Positions 10,321 through 20,224 of a stretch of DNA of 64,000 bases are shown here, piece by piece. Origin of the DNA: Elymus sibiricus (lineage: Eukaryota; Streptophyta; Magnoliopsida; Poales; Poaceae); NCBI GenBank assembly GCA_039707655.1, contig CM077665.1, forward strand, positions 291,590,205 through 291,654,204, written 5' to 3'. The position numbers and the translations under genes were made by a program. Under the pieces are notes generated by a model, which saw only the letters and a list, made by a program, of their open reading frames with translations, did not search any database and was not told the origin of the DNA. Numbering within the stretch: position 1 is the first letter of the stretch; the number at the start of each line of letters is the position of its first letter.

Positions 10321-11991
10321 GCCCCTCCCATCGAGTGACGGGCGCGCCCCCGCCATCGCCTCCCGAGGTCACCGGGCCGGGAGCGGCCCAATACCTCAAG
10401 AGGTGCATGATGGTGCGTGAGGAGACTCCCATATCCGGGCCCGAGCCGTCCCCAGGGGACCTCCGGCCTGGGCTTCCTGCGTCTTCCTTCGGTTGAGGCC
10501 CCCAGCCAGCAGGGGCAAGACTAAGGCCTCCCCTGGTAGTCTTTTATGGCGTCAGGGCGCCCGGTGCATCGGCGTCTTCCTCGAGTGGTGGGGCGACTTC
10601 GCATGAGGCCCGGCCCCAGGCTGGGGTGCGGACCGTCGAACCTCAGCCCCCGAGTCCTCACCGGGGGCAGATAGGCCTTCGCGCTCCCCTCTTGTCGCCC
10701 AGGGCCCGGGTCAAGCACTGGAGCTTGCTTGCGGTCGCAGCGCTGTTCGGCATGGTCTCCTTCGGGACGTGGTGAGCGCGCTGGGCCGCCTTGGGACAGA
10801 GCTTGACGACGTCGACTCGTACCTCGAGGTAGAGCGTCGGCGCCTGGCGCGTGAATGGCATCGGCTTGAGGTCGCCATCAACTTTGGTCATCTGCAACGC
10901 GAGCGCGCACGCGTGGAAGTTGAGGAGTCCCTTGCCGCGGCGCGGGATGCCCGCGATCGCGCCCTTGAAGAGGCTCAGGCCGCAGACGGGCGGCGTAAGG
11001 CTGCAGTGAGGCACGAGGAAGAGCTTCTGGCGTCCAACGCCTGCCTTGAGTGACATGTTCAGGCCCGCAAGGCTGCACTAGCTGCCTCGGTGGGCGGGCC
11101 GTTCGCAGGTGAAGCTGGGCTCCGCATCCTTGAAGACACACTGACGCTAGAGGCGATGGAGCTGGGCCTGGAATGCGAGCGGCTGGAGGTGATGGATCGT
11201 CAGGTGGCTGCCGCCGAGGACTCCCTTGCCGCTCGCGAGGCGAGGGTCCGTGAGGAGGCCGACGAGGATGTGGCATGGACCCGTAGAACTCTCGCCCAGG
11301 ACTACCGCGAGAAGCTGAAGCTTCAGGAGTACCGTTTCCGCAAGCGGCGTGGCGAGCTGAGAGCTGAGGCGGACGGTCTCAGGAGGAGGTTAGCAGCGGC
11401 GGAGCGACGCGAGAGGGAGGCCTTGGACGCCCAGACCACCGCCAAGGCCGAGCTGTCTTTCCTCTATACGCAGGTGGAGGACGTCGCTTCTCGCACGGAT
11501 AAGGCTTCGGAGGAGGAGAACCGAGCCCGAGGCTGCGGCACACGCGCTCCAAGATGTTCCAGGCTCTTGAGGGGAGGGCCAATCGGGCCCTAAGCAGCAT
11601 CAGCGGTGAGAGCGTCTCAAGCCCGCTCGTCCCCGACGAGGCTGGCTATCTTTGTTTCTTCACCGGGATCGTGGAGCGCCCTGAGGGTGGTGCCGAGATG
11701 GTCCGCCAGCTCGCGGAGGACAAGAGCCACGACCTCCTTGCGTGGGCGTCTTCTCGCGTCTTCAGCCACCTTCTTCGCTTCGACCCCAACTTTGACTTCG
11801 AGTCTGTGACAGCCCCCGTGCCCGAGGTGATCCGGTCTGCCCTGGAGGACTGGGTGCAGGATAACGTGGACAGCTTGATCGCGGAATTCACCCCCGACGA
11901 GGGTGAGGGCCATCCCGCTATCGGGGGGCGCGAGTCTGACGGCTGTGTCAGCGGCAGCAACAGCAATAGTGGCGATGGCGCATCTCCTTAG
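10321..11991 (+). pseudogene. Antisense ORF of Tat-lineage element, downstream exons (coiled-coil protein)
   Basis: After the probable intron at 10259-10320 the coding trace is poor until 10769. From there the frame encodes a long Glu/Arg/Ala-rich coiled coil (ELDDVDSYLEVERRRLAREW, then RLAAAERREREALDAQTTAK), with a TGA at 11054-11056 and a frameshift near 11550. The last segment (11554-11991) has the phrases FFTGIVERPEGG, FSHLLRFDPNFDFE and SLIAEFTPDEGEG, and ends in a Ser/Asn-rich tail. The order of PF04195-like head, coiled coil and acidic tail is typical of antisense genes in grass Tat elements. Broken; role unknown. Confidence 0.7.
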
Positions 11992-12701
11992 ACTGTCCTT
12001 CCCTGTTCTCCTGTAAAGATTTGAACATGACCCCGCGGGGATGTGAATGTACCTTGGAAGAAACTCCCTTATGATGTATTAAGCAACTTTGCACTCCCTT
12101 GCGCCGCGTCCCCTTGCTTATCCTGCGATCACGGGCCCCGAGGAGGGGCGGGTTGTTACCGACACGTGGGACCGCGGTCGCCTGACCAAACCGGGGGGCG
12201 GATGTTCGACGGAGCCCCCGGGCCACGTGCGCCTGCTGGCTCACTCGAGAGAGTCGCACGAGGAATTGACGCCAAGGCCTTGGCATGGTGTGGGCGAGGG
12301 CAGGCCCGCGGTCGTCGTGTCCTGTGCCCTCATGCGGGGGGGGGGCCTCAATGCCGCCCTTAATGCCGCTGGGCCGGCTCATGCGTGCACATCGTGCCCA
12401 GCCCCCGCTCACGGGGTGCACGGGAGGGAGAGGGCTGGCATCCGCCAACCTCTTAAAAACGAACCTCAAGACGCAAACATTGCACGGGAAAAAGTCCGCC
12501 CCCCCTTTTTCAGATAAGATGCAAAAACTTCAACTCCATTCGAAAAAGTGGAAAATTTGGTTACAAAAAAGAGCAAGGAACTGCTGCGTCCGACACCTAA
12601 TAGCTAGTCTTCGTCTTCCCCCCAGCGCTGAGCATAGGGCTTCCACTAGGCATGGGCATAGTCATTGGAGGACAGTGTCGTCCGCCAGCGCGGAGCATGG
12701 G
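11992..12701 (+). other. Non-coding region downstream of the antisense gene
   Basis: Contains probable 3' sequence of the antisense gene (GTAAAGATTTGAACATGAC at about 12013) and a GC-rich stretch (12100-12430) without a credible gene; the open frames of 106-173 codons on both strands overlap each other and have no recognisable content. Ends at the Cassandra insertion. Confidence 0.5.
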
Positions 12702-12945
12702 TGTCAGAGCCTGGCTTAATAGGAATGATAGACTACTCATATCAACAAAGAATTCCTTCTTTTCCGGGAGCCCACTCGAAAAGAACTCCAAAGTTAAGCG
12801 TGCTTGGCTTGGAGCAATTCTAGGTTGGGTGACCGACCGGGAAGTTGGTCCCGGGTGCGCACGAGTGAGGACAAAGTGCGTAGGAAAGACTAGTGTTGGT
12901 TTGTGGGGCCAGTCTAGATCCCGCCAGGCGTAACGGGGCGTTACA
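12702..12945 (+). repeat. Cassandra 5' LTR with intact 5S-like core
   Basis: TGTCAGAGCCTGGCTT...GGGGCGTTACA. The 5S-like part includes GAACTCCAAAGTTAAGCG and TGCTTGG (box A, 12792-12805) and TTCTAGGTTGGGTGACC (box C region, about 12818-12834), matching the internal promoter order of plant 5S RNA genes. It is not a functional 5S gene because the rest of the molecule is absent. Confidence 0.9.
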
Positions 12946-13139
12946 ATTGGTATCAGAGCCGACCCTTGCGGTTACACGGCATGCGCGGGTCAGGTGCACG
13001 GGAATGTGGCGCATGGTGCGTGTGGCCCGTTGTGGCACACGACATGGCACATGTGCTGGACTGGACGTGCATACGTGTGCCAAGAGGGAACGTTCCTGAT
13101 GGGCCGACGAGGACGTCGGTTCTTTTAAGTGGGGGTGTA

Positions 13140-13369
13140 TGTGAGAGCCTGGCTTAATAGGAATGATAGACTACTCATATCAACAAGGAATTCCTTCTTT
13201 TCCGGGAGCCCACTCGAAAAGAACTCCAAGGCTTGGAGCAATTCTAGGATGGGTGACTGACCGGGAAGTTGGTCCCGGGTGTGCACGAGTGAGGACAAAG
13301 TGCGTAGGAAAGACTAGTGTTGGTCTGTGGGGCCAGTCTAGATCCCGCCAGGCGTAACGGGGCGTTACA
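13140..13369 (+). repeat. Cassandra 3' LTR lacking 5S box A
   Basis: TGTGAGAGCCTGG...GGGGCGTTACA. It differs from the 5' LTR mainly by a clean 14-bp deletion after 13229: AGTTAAGCGTGCTT, which is the box A segment, is missing, while the box C segment (GGATGGGTGACTGACC) is retained. Confidence 0.9.
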
Positions 13370-13644
13370 ATGGGGCTTCCACTTGGGCATGGGTGGGAGC
13401 CCCTCCGCGGCCTTGTACGGCGCTCCTCGGAGGGCTCCGGGCGTGTACAGCCCACTCATTCTTACGTGAGAGTGTCACAGCGGCGATAATTGGGTGGATA
13501 CCCCAGGCACAAGGCTCAGGAGCTCTCAACCCGGTCTTCAGATGCTCCCGCACATTTCGGTGCGGGAGCGCGCAAGTCGGCGCTGCACTCCGGTGGCCCG
13601 TGTATGAGCGCCATCGTACACCGCGTGGCCATAGGAATGCGGTT

Positions 13645-14346
13645 GCGTGCCCCTACGGCCCAAACATGAGCGTCGTGGCACGCCCCGCGTGTCCGTAAGG
13701 GCACGTCTGCTGGAGAGCCGTTGTTCACCGATCGCGTGCCCCTACGGCCCAAACATGAGCATCGTGGCACGCCCCGCGTGTCCGTAAGGGCACGTCTGCT
13801 GGAGAGCCGTTGTTCACCGATTGCGTGCCCCTATGGCCCAAACATGAGCGTTGTGGCACGCCCCACGTGTCCGTAAGAGCACGTCTACTGGAGAGCCATT
13901 GTTCACTGATTGCGTGCCCCTACGGCCCAAACATGAGCGCCATGGCATGCCCCGCGTGTCCGTAAGGGCACGTCTGCTGGAGAGCCGTTGTTCACCGATC
14001 GCGTGCCCCTACGGCCCAAACATGAGCGTCGTGGCACACCCCGCATGTCCGTAAGGGCACGTCTGCTGGAGAGCCGTTGTTCACCGATTGCGTGCCCCTA
14101 TGGCCCAAACATGAGCGTTGTGGCACGCCCCGCGTGTCCGTAAGGGCACGTCTGCTGGAGAGCCGTTGTTCACCGATTGCGTGCCCCTATGGCCCAAACA
14201 TGAGCGTTGTGGCACGCCCCGCGTGTCCGTAAGGGCACGTCTGCTGGAGAGCCGTTGTTCACCAATTGCGTGCCCCTACGGCCCAAACATGAGCGCCGTG
14301 GCACCTCCCGCGTGTCCGTAAGGGCACGTCTGCTGGAGAGCCGTCG
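13645..14346. repeat. 89-bp tandem repeat array, eight copies
   Basis: Units begin GCGTGCCCCTACGGCC at 13645, 13734, 13823, 13912, 14001, 14090, 14179 and 14268, exactly 89 bp apart; the last is slightly short. Units differ by a few transitions, mainly CG to TG or CA. Since 89 is not a multiple of three, the 67-codon open frames here are repeat artefacts. The array lies within the Tat-lineage element, in the interval where pol would be expected. Minisatellites at the 3' side of gag-pol are known in some Tat elements. Confidence 0.95.
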
Positions 14347-15048
14347 TGAGAAGCAGCATGCCGCCGGTCATGTGGCACCGCGAGCCAAGCCGCCTTTCGT
14401 TCCTCCGCCCGCAATGGTTCACTGAGGGGGCGTGGCACTAAGGTAGATAATCCGCACGGGTGGCCAGCCCGTGGGTCAGAGCCCGGGTACTTAGATATTT
14501 CGATGATTCACTGCGAGGACAAGTCTTACGCAGACGTCGTGCCCAGCCCCCATGCGGAACCATCGCCGGGCGATCGCGGGGGGCACGCCAGCCCCCGGTA
14601 GCGGCGACGCGCCAGGGCCTGAGGCTTAGACAAACAATACCATCTCGAGTGGGGGGTTAGCTGGATTCGTTATGTATTCCAAAGACACCTGCTTCGGGCG
14701 ATACAAAATACAGAGAATTGTCTGGCAGGAACAACCCTAGGAGTCAACTGACGGCCGTGTGCGGGGGGTTCGGTCGGTTCCCTCATGCCTTGAGGACCCG
14801 TGGTGCCCCGGCGCCTCTCGGGGCACATGCATCCCGTGTCCTCTGCTTACTCGTTGCCCTTTTGATCACCGGACTCTCGGTCTCCTGGCGCCTCGCGCCT
14901 TGCTCCTTGCTCCTTGCTTGCGGGGTCGCGCACCGAAGCATGCCTCCGGGCGGTGCCCGAGTTCCTCCTCCGTTGTGCCGGTCAGGTCAGGAGCTCCCCA
15001 GGCGGAGGCTTCCGAGCCCTTCCCGAGGGAGGTGCCGGGTGCTCCCTC
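14347..15048 (-). other. Interior of the Tat-lineage element without recognisable pol
   Basis: GC-rich sequence between the tandem array and the gag remnant. On either strand I find no reverse transcriptase, RNase H or integrase motif. The open frames on the plus strand (14718-15390) look like shadows of the gag-proximal coding strand. Confidence 0.5.
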
Positions 15049-16110
15049 CTATGCGGAGCGGGCAGGCGCCCCAGCAGTAGGTGCGGGGCTTGTGGCGCCA
15101 GCGATGTGGGCTCCATCCCCCAGGCGGTTCTTGGGCAGGAGCTGCGTGAAGGCACGGTTGGAGGCCGAGGCCTGCGCGCCGCTCAGGACGCAAGCGATCG
15201 CGCGGGGTTCTTGGAAGCCCCCAGCCCAGTCATCCTGCCGGCGGTCGTTCTTCCTTGGTGGTGGTGGCAGCGGAGGGAGGCCGGCCCTGCCCTGAGGGCG
15301 GGCCTCCCGAGGATGATCGCGCCGAGGTTCGCCGCGAGGATCGCCGCGTCGGCAATCCTCATGAGGTTGGACTCGCCAGTCCCGTCGTGAGTCGCGGTTG
15401 TCCCAGCGGTTCTCGCTGCGGTCCTCCCCACGGCCGCTGCCGTGGCTGCCGCGCTTGGGGCGGTGTCCAAAGCGCTCGTCGCGGAGCTCCCTGAGCTCCA
15501 GGCAGTTGCTGGTATCGTGGGTGTTGGTGTAGTGGAAGAGGCAAAATGGTTCGTTGCCCCTGGGGAGTTCTTCCGGGCCGCGACCGCGCTTTGCCTTAGG
15601 CGCAACTGCCAGCATGACGGGGACCTTGCGTTTTGCCTCCTTGGCCTTGGCCTTATTGTTCTCGTGGTCCGTCTCCGGGAGAACGCGGAGGGAGGCGTGG
15701 CCTACCTCGGCCTTAGCGCACCAGTTCGCCGGGTTGAACTTCGGGGGAAGCGCGCGCGCACCGCCCTACGGCCGCGGCATCATCTGGCAGCTCGTCTCGT
15801 CCCGCGCGCATGCCAGCGCCCTATCTGGTGGTTCATGGCGTCGTGCTTCGCTCCTGGGCTTGCCGTCGGCCCCTCGCGGGGCAGGAGGAGGTGGCGCGCC
15901 GGGAGCCACTTCGCCCGCCTCGAAGAGCGGGAGGTGGAGCGAGCGGGCAGGCGCCGGGGCTTCACTAGCGGCGTCGGCGGGCTCGGTGACGCGGCTAAGC
16001 CAGTCTTCAGAGAGGTAGTCATCGGGGTGGTAACACGACAGCTCGCACGCCATGGATAGCGCAGCCAGTGTATTCGCCAGTCCACGGCGTGCGTGGGAGG
16101 TCGAGGCCAT
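15049..16110 (-). pseudogene. Gag remnant of the Tat-lineage element
   Basis: Minus strand. An ATG at 16110 opens MASTSHARRG and then YLSEDWLSRVTEPADAASEA, ending at 15766. A second frame (15615-15049) contains FCLFHYTNTHDTSNCLEL, a C-x3-H-x6-H-x3-C-type knuckle followed by an Arg/Asp/Gly-rich stretch (RSENRWDNRDSRRDW), as in the nucleocapsid of Tat-lineage gag proteins. The frames are joined by a shift, so it is broken. Function in an intact element would be assembly of the RNA-packaging particle. Confidence 0.6.
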
Positions 16111-16367
16111 GGGGGGAGCTGGGGACAGCGCGGCGACGCGGCCGTCCCGCCGCTCGGAGGGTGGCAGCGGTAGGTCCTATGGACCACGAGCAGCCCACTC
16201 GATAGCAGCGTTGGTCGCGGGAGAGGCGGTGCGGCGCGGGACGCCACGACACTTGGGAGCCATCTGGGCAACGCGGGCTGCCCGGCGCTCGGCGCGGACT
16301 CGACAGGCGTCGGCCATGGGAGTGGCGGTGCCGAGACGAAGTGGAACCAAAGGGAGATCACGACACG
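16111..16367 (-). other. Gag-upstream leader of the Tat-lineage element
   Basis: GC-rich leader between the primer site and the ATG at 16110. The minus-strand frame 15780-16361 and the plus-strand frames overlap it but have no recognisable domain. Confidence 0.4.
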
Positions 16368-16385
16368 CCCCTACCTGGCGCGCCA
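16368..16385 (-). other. Primer binding site of the Tat-lineage element
   Basis: Minus strand TGGCGCGCCAGGTAGGGG, two bases from the 5' LTR end. This is the usual site motif of many Triticeae gypsy elements and confirms minus orientation. Confidence 0.75.
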
Positions 16386-16387
16386 AA

Positions 16388-17266
16388 TGTCGGAATCGGG
16401 GCTCCGCAAAACCCAACAAGGTCCGAACACTGGGGCATGTGCGTAGGTCTCCCCCTGCTCAAGGTCTCAAACTCACCACCCTACGGCCTAGCTGCGTGGA
16501 ATAGGTGTGAGTGGGGAAGGAGATGGACTCAGAGATTTACCCAGGTTCAGGCCACCTTGCGGTGTAAAACCCTACTCCTGCTTTGGGGTGGATTAGCCTC
16601 TCGAGGAGGTTGAGGATTAACTAGTATAGTGGTTCGATGGCCTGACGAGGGCACTTGGTGGTGATGAACTGGATCCGATCCACCTGCCCTCTACGATGGG
16701 AGCTCGTCCCTTTTTTATAGGGGCCACGGTCCTCTTCCCTCATCTCACAGGCGGGAAGGGATCCCACAACGGCCAAATTTGAAAGAGGACAAGTAGTACA
16801 CCCCATCCTAATTAAAGGTGGTCTTCGCCTGCAAAGCTTTTGGGAGTGAAGCAGCGGTGGGCTTGGCGATGACATCCGTCTTGCCGAGCTCGTGGTGTCG
16901 GTCCTCTTGCACCGGGAAGAAAACCTTTGGGGGGTTCCTTGGGGACCCGCGTACGTCCTTGCCTCCTTAGCACGAAAGAGGAAATTGTCCTCCCTCTGCG
17001 CCCGCCTGGCTTGGCCGTCAGAACCCACGTCACCCCGGCCTCACGAGGCCGGGTACTTGCATAGGAATCTCCGCTCCTCGGGAAGCGGCCTGAAGGGGTG
17101 CCACTCCTCCGGAGGTCTTGGCGTTGTCCTCCTCTTGAGGCGGGGGCTCTCGCGAGGGCCTTGACTTGGGGGACTTGTTGCAGGGCCGTACCGGGCCTGC
17201 TAGGTGGGCCACGCGTTGGGCCACAGGCAGGCAGGTCTGGGTACCCCCGGTCCCAGAACGCCGACA
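16388..17266 (-). repeat. 5' LTR of the Tat-lineage element
   Basis: Minus strand TGTCGGCGTTCTGGGACC...CCGATTCCGACA, 879 bp, paired with 7814-8701. The TATA-like CCCTATAAAAAAAG on the minus strand is at about 16709-16722. The TGCAT target copy follows at 17267. Confidence 0.9.
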
Positions 17267-17801
17267 TGCATATCATACTTGATCATCTTGGATCACCTGA
17301 GTGAGTGACACGTGCCTCATACATTCATAGCACAATCGGGAATAGGAAGACGACATGTTTTGTTTATTATAGGTTGTGCACAAGTTCGTATCACGCCCAT
17401 TTGAGCAATCGTGCTAGCTTCTCTCTAGTGGTGTGCAACGTGAGCGTTTTTCGTGGATTCCACATTTTGGGCTCATCCTTGGTTGCACGACCCCACTTTC
17501 TACCCGTGTGTGTGTTCCCGTGTATACTCATTGCTATTGATCTACATTGTCTTACTGGCGAATTTGCAAATCTTTTTCAACATTATTGATTCTTATCTTT
17601 CGGATTGCTCGAAAATTGTGCCACTATCCTAACCAAGCTACTCCATAAGCCTTAATTTTGTAGGTGTGAGAAGGACGATCTTCAGTACCAATTCTACTAC
17701 TTCCACATTTGCACATTGAGTGTTCCATGATCCATTTTCAACATGTGGAACGGTAATTGATATTGTCGTCTCATTCTTCCACTTATATATACTTGAGTGT
17801 T

Positions 17802-19027
17802 ATGGATAGGTCAAGCATCCAGAACCTGGCATTTGAGGAGCAAGAGGACGACGCAACCGCTTACGTCACCAAGCTACAATTCTTCGATGCGCAAAAGGCA
17901 ATGCGCCAATCGCACGACGTCTTGAAAGACCGCATCGAAAAACTCGCCACCGACGTACGCGAATCCGTAGTGCGAACAAGGGACTACCTCAACACCAAGC
18001 TCTCAAGCCAAATGGAGGAATTTCGTGCCTTGATGGTCAAGCGAGCTTCTTCTACATCTACATCGCCAAGACGATGCCACTCAAGTCGCCACTCATCGGA
18101 GTACGCGTCCGGCGAGAGTCCACCTTGAGCACGTCCTCATCACCGAGACGACCGCTCCGGTCCAAATTCACACCAAGATCGCCAACGTAAAGCTTCGGAG
18201 AATCCATTCCATGGCAATGGACTACAAGATCGACTTCGTGACCGTGCTCGGCATCACCAACAAGAACAAGAAGCATTGGAACAAGAACGTCATGAAGAAG
18301 AACTACGTCTCCGCGAAGAACAAGCCCTAGAAGCCCAACATGCACTCCGTGATGCAACTCGTGCTTTGGAGAAATGCAACCGTCAAGCACGTCAAGAACA
18401 AGAAGAACTTCGCCATGAACGACAAGAAGAAGCCAATCGCCAAGAGGAGCACCAAGAAATGCAAAACCGAGCGCGTCCACCTCATCGTCGTCATCAAGCT
18501 CATCATGACGAATCTGAGGACGAAGACGAACAAGGACAAGAACATCGTCAACAAGCCCACGACAACGAGGCTCCACATCCAAGACAAAGACTTTGGCCTC
18601 ACCACCACAACGATGAACAACGCTTCGGCAAGCTCAAGTTCACAATGCCAAAGTTCTCTGGAAGCAATGATCCTGAAGATTACCTCTCATGGGCACTCAA
18701 AGTTGACAAGATTTTCCGTCTCCACAATTATGACAAAGAGAAGAAGATAGCCATGGCTTCACTCGAGTTCCAAGACTACATCCTCATTTGGTGGGAACAA
18801 GTGATTGAGCGAAGAAGAGAAAGAGGTGAAACTCCTATCACCACTTGGGCCCAAATGAAGGATCTCACGAGAGCTCGCTTTGTGCCTACACACTACAACC
18901 GGGATCTCTTCAAGAAGCTACAACAACTCAAGCAAGGCACCAAGTCGGTAGAAGAGTACTATTAAGAGATGGAAATCGCAATGATCCGCGCAAATGTCAA
19001 GGAAGATGACGAGCAAACAATGGCACG
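17802..19027 (+). pseudogene. gag (capsid part) of the chromovirus-like element
   Basis: The ATG at 17802 opens MDRSSIQNLAFEEQ. A single frame continues past a TGA at 18126-18128 (Arg expected) through a Glu/Arg/His-rich coiled coil (about codons 150-250) into the retrotransposon gag domain: KFTMPKFSGSNDPEDYLSW, KVDKIFRLHNY, LIWWEQVIERRRERGE and RDLFKKLQQLKQGTKSVEEY. It then meets a TAA at 18963 where Lys is expected, and a one-base frameshift near 19028. Function in an intact copy is capsid assembly and RNA packaging. Two stops and the frameshift disable it. Confidence 0.88.
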
Positions 19028-20224
19028 TTTCTGAATGGCCTCAACTACCAAGTCAAGAAAATCACGGACTTCCAACCATACTCCAACTTAATTGAACTAG
19101 TGCATCATGCGACAAAGGCGGAACAACAAGTGCAAGATGACTACAAGTACTCCAAGTTCTCTTCCAAGACCTACGGTTCAAGTACTCAAGCTTCTCCGAC
19201 CACGACGCCTTCGTCTACGAAACCTACCACCACTACCGGCGACAAGTCAAGCTACAAGGACAAGACGACTTCGTCAAGCCGACCTCCTACAAGCAACTAC
19301 AAATCGAGAGCTTCATCCTCTACACCGACACCGGATGCTACCGCTAAATCAAGCTCCATCAAGTGTTTCACGTGCCAAGGCCAAGGCCACAAGACTTACG
19401 AGTGTCCAACAAAATGCACCATGATCCTTCAAGATGATGGCACCTATGATTCTATGAGTGACAGCGAGATGGAAGCATTGGAGCACGTGGCCATGCATCG
19501 TCAAGTAAATGAATATGAGGATTCGCAAATCTTTTGCGACAACGATCCGAGCCCTGCCCTTGTTGTCTCGAAGGTTTTGACGCTTCAACAACAAGAGGAC
19601 GAGGACCAACGTTGCCACATCTTCCATACAAAGGCGGGCATCCAAGGAAAATCCGTCAAGATCATCATCGACGGCGGAAGTTGCCACAATTTGGCAAGTG
19701 AGGACCTTTGTTCCAAGCTCCAATTGGTCAAGAAGAAGCACCCTCGCCCCTACAAGGTCCAATGGCTAAGTGATTCCGGCACTCTCCAAGTTGAACACAC
19801 CGTGCAAGTTTCCTTCAAGATAGGCGCTTATGAAGACACCTTGGAGTGTGATGCATTTCCCATGTCCGTTTGCCACCTTCTCCTTGGTCGGCCATGGCAA
19901 TTCGACCGTGGCATCATCCACAACGGTCGGACCAATCACTATAGCTTCAAGATGAAGGGCAAGCAATATGTACTTCGACCAATGACTCCAAGCCAAGTCA
20001 TCGCCGACAAGCATGCTTCATCCCATCATGGAGAGAAAAGTGCGAGAGTGACCCACCTAAAAGAGAGTGAGAGCCACAAGCTAAATTTGAGTGACTCCAC
20101 GATGAGGGACATGAGAGATATAGTTCTTTTAGCCACCAAAAGAGACTTGAGGGATGTGAGTGAGAGCCCATCGACTGTTCTTCACTATGTACTTGTGTGC
20201 AAAGATTTACGTCGTACGGACTAA
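19028..20224 (+). pseudogene. gag nucleocapsid and aspartic protease of the chromovirus-like element
   Basis: The second frame resumes at FLNGLNYQVKKITDF and NLIELVHHATKAEQQ. A Ser/Thr-rich linker leads to a CCHC knuckle C-F-T-C-x4-H-x4-C at about 19363-19405, the nucleic-acid-binding part of gag. A retropepsin-like segment follows: IIIDGGSCHNLAS at about 19660-19700, with DGGS in place of the usual D-S/T-G, then CHLLLGRPWQFDR at about 19870-19910. The protease would process the polyprotein. The frame ends at 20224, and the reverse transcriptase lies in another frame, so there is at least one shift between them. Confidence 0.88.

Larger units (their letters stand above)
12702..13369 (+). mobile_element. 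Complete Cassandra TRIM retrotransposon
   Basis: Two short LTRs (12702-12945, 244 bp; 13140-13369, 230 bp) flank 194 bp of non-coding interior. A perfect target duplication ATGGG (12697-12701 and 13370-13374) frames it. The interior starts with an initiator-Met primer site ATTGGTATCAGAGCC (12946-12960) and ends with a short purine run AGTGGGGGTGTA. The LTRs contain a 5S-rRNA-like core, the hallmark of Cassandra, known to hold a Pol III-type internal promoter. TRIMs encode no protein and depend on enzymes from other elements. It sits inside the Tat-lineage element, so it is at least the fourth nesting level here. Confidence 0.93.
7814..17266 (-). mobile_element. Tat-lineage non-autonomous gypsy element with antisense gene
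   Basis: LTRs at 7814-8701 and 16388-17266 are flanked by a perfect target duplication TGCAT (7809-7813 and 17267-17271). On the minus strand the order is 5' LTR (17266-16388), primer site (16385-16368), gag remnants (16110-15049), an 89-bp tandem array, a Cassandra insertion, then a gene on the opposite strand (8999-11991), a polypurine tract GGCCCGGGGGCTAC (8715-8702) and the 3' LTR. No reverse transcriptase, RNase H or integrase is visible in the roughly 7.7-kb interior, so it is non-autonomous. Extra antisense ORFs in this position are established for the Tat lineage (maize Grande and relatives). Confidence 0.88.

Noticed and set aside
12780..12860. A possible 5S rRNA gene
   Set aside because: Only the internal-promoter half resembles 5S RNA; the ends do not. 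Two copies in short LTRs with a primer site and target duplication identify Cassandra.
13851..14425. Repeated 67-72-codon frames that look like a gene family
   Set aside because: They come from the 89-bp tandem repeat, whose period is not a multiple of three.
18058..18620. Val/Leu-rich minus-strand frames over gag
   Set aside because: Reverse complement of the Glu/Arg/His-rich coiled coil of gag; no independent signal.
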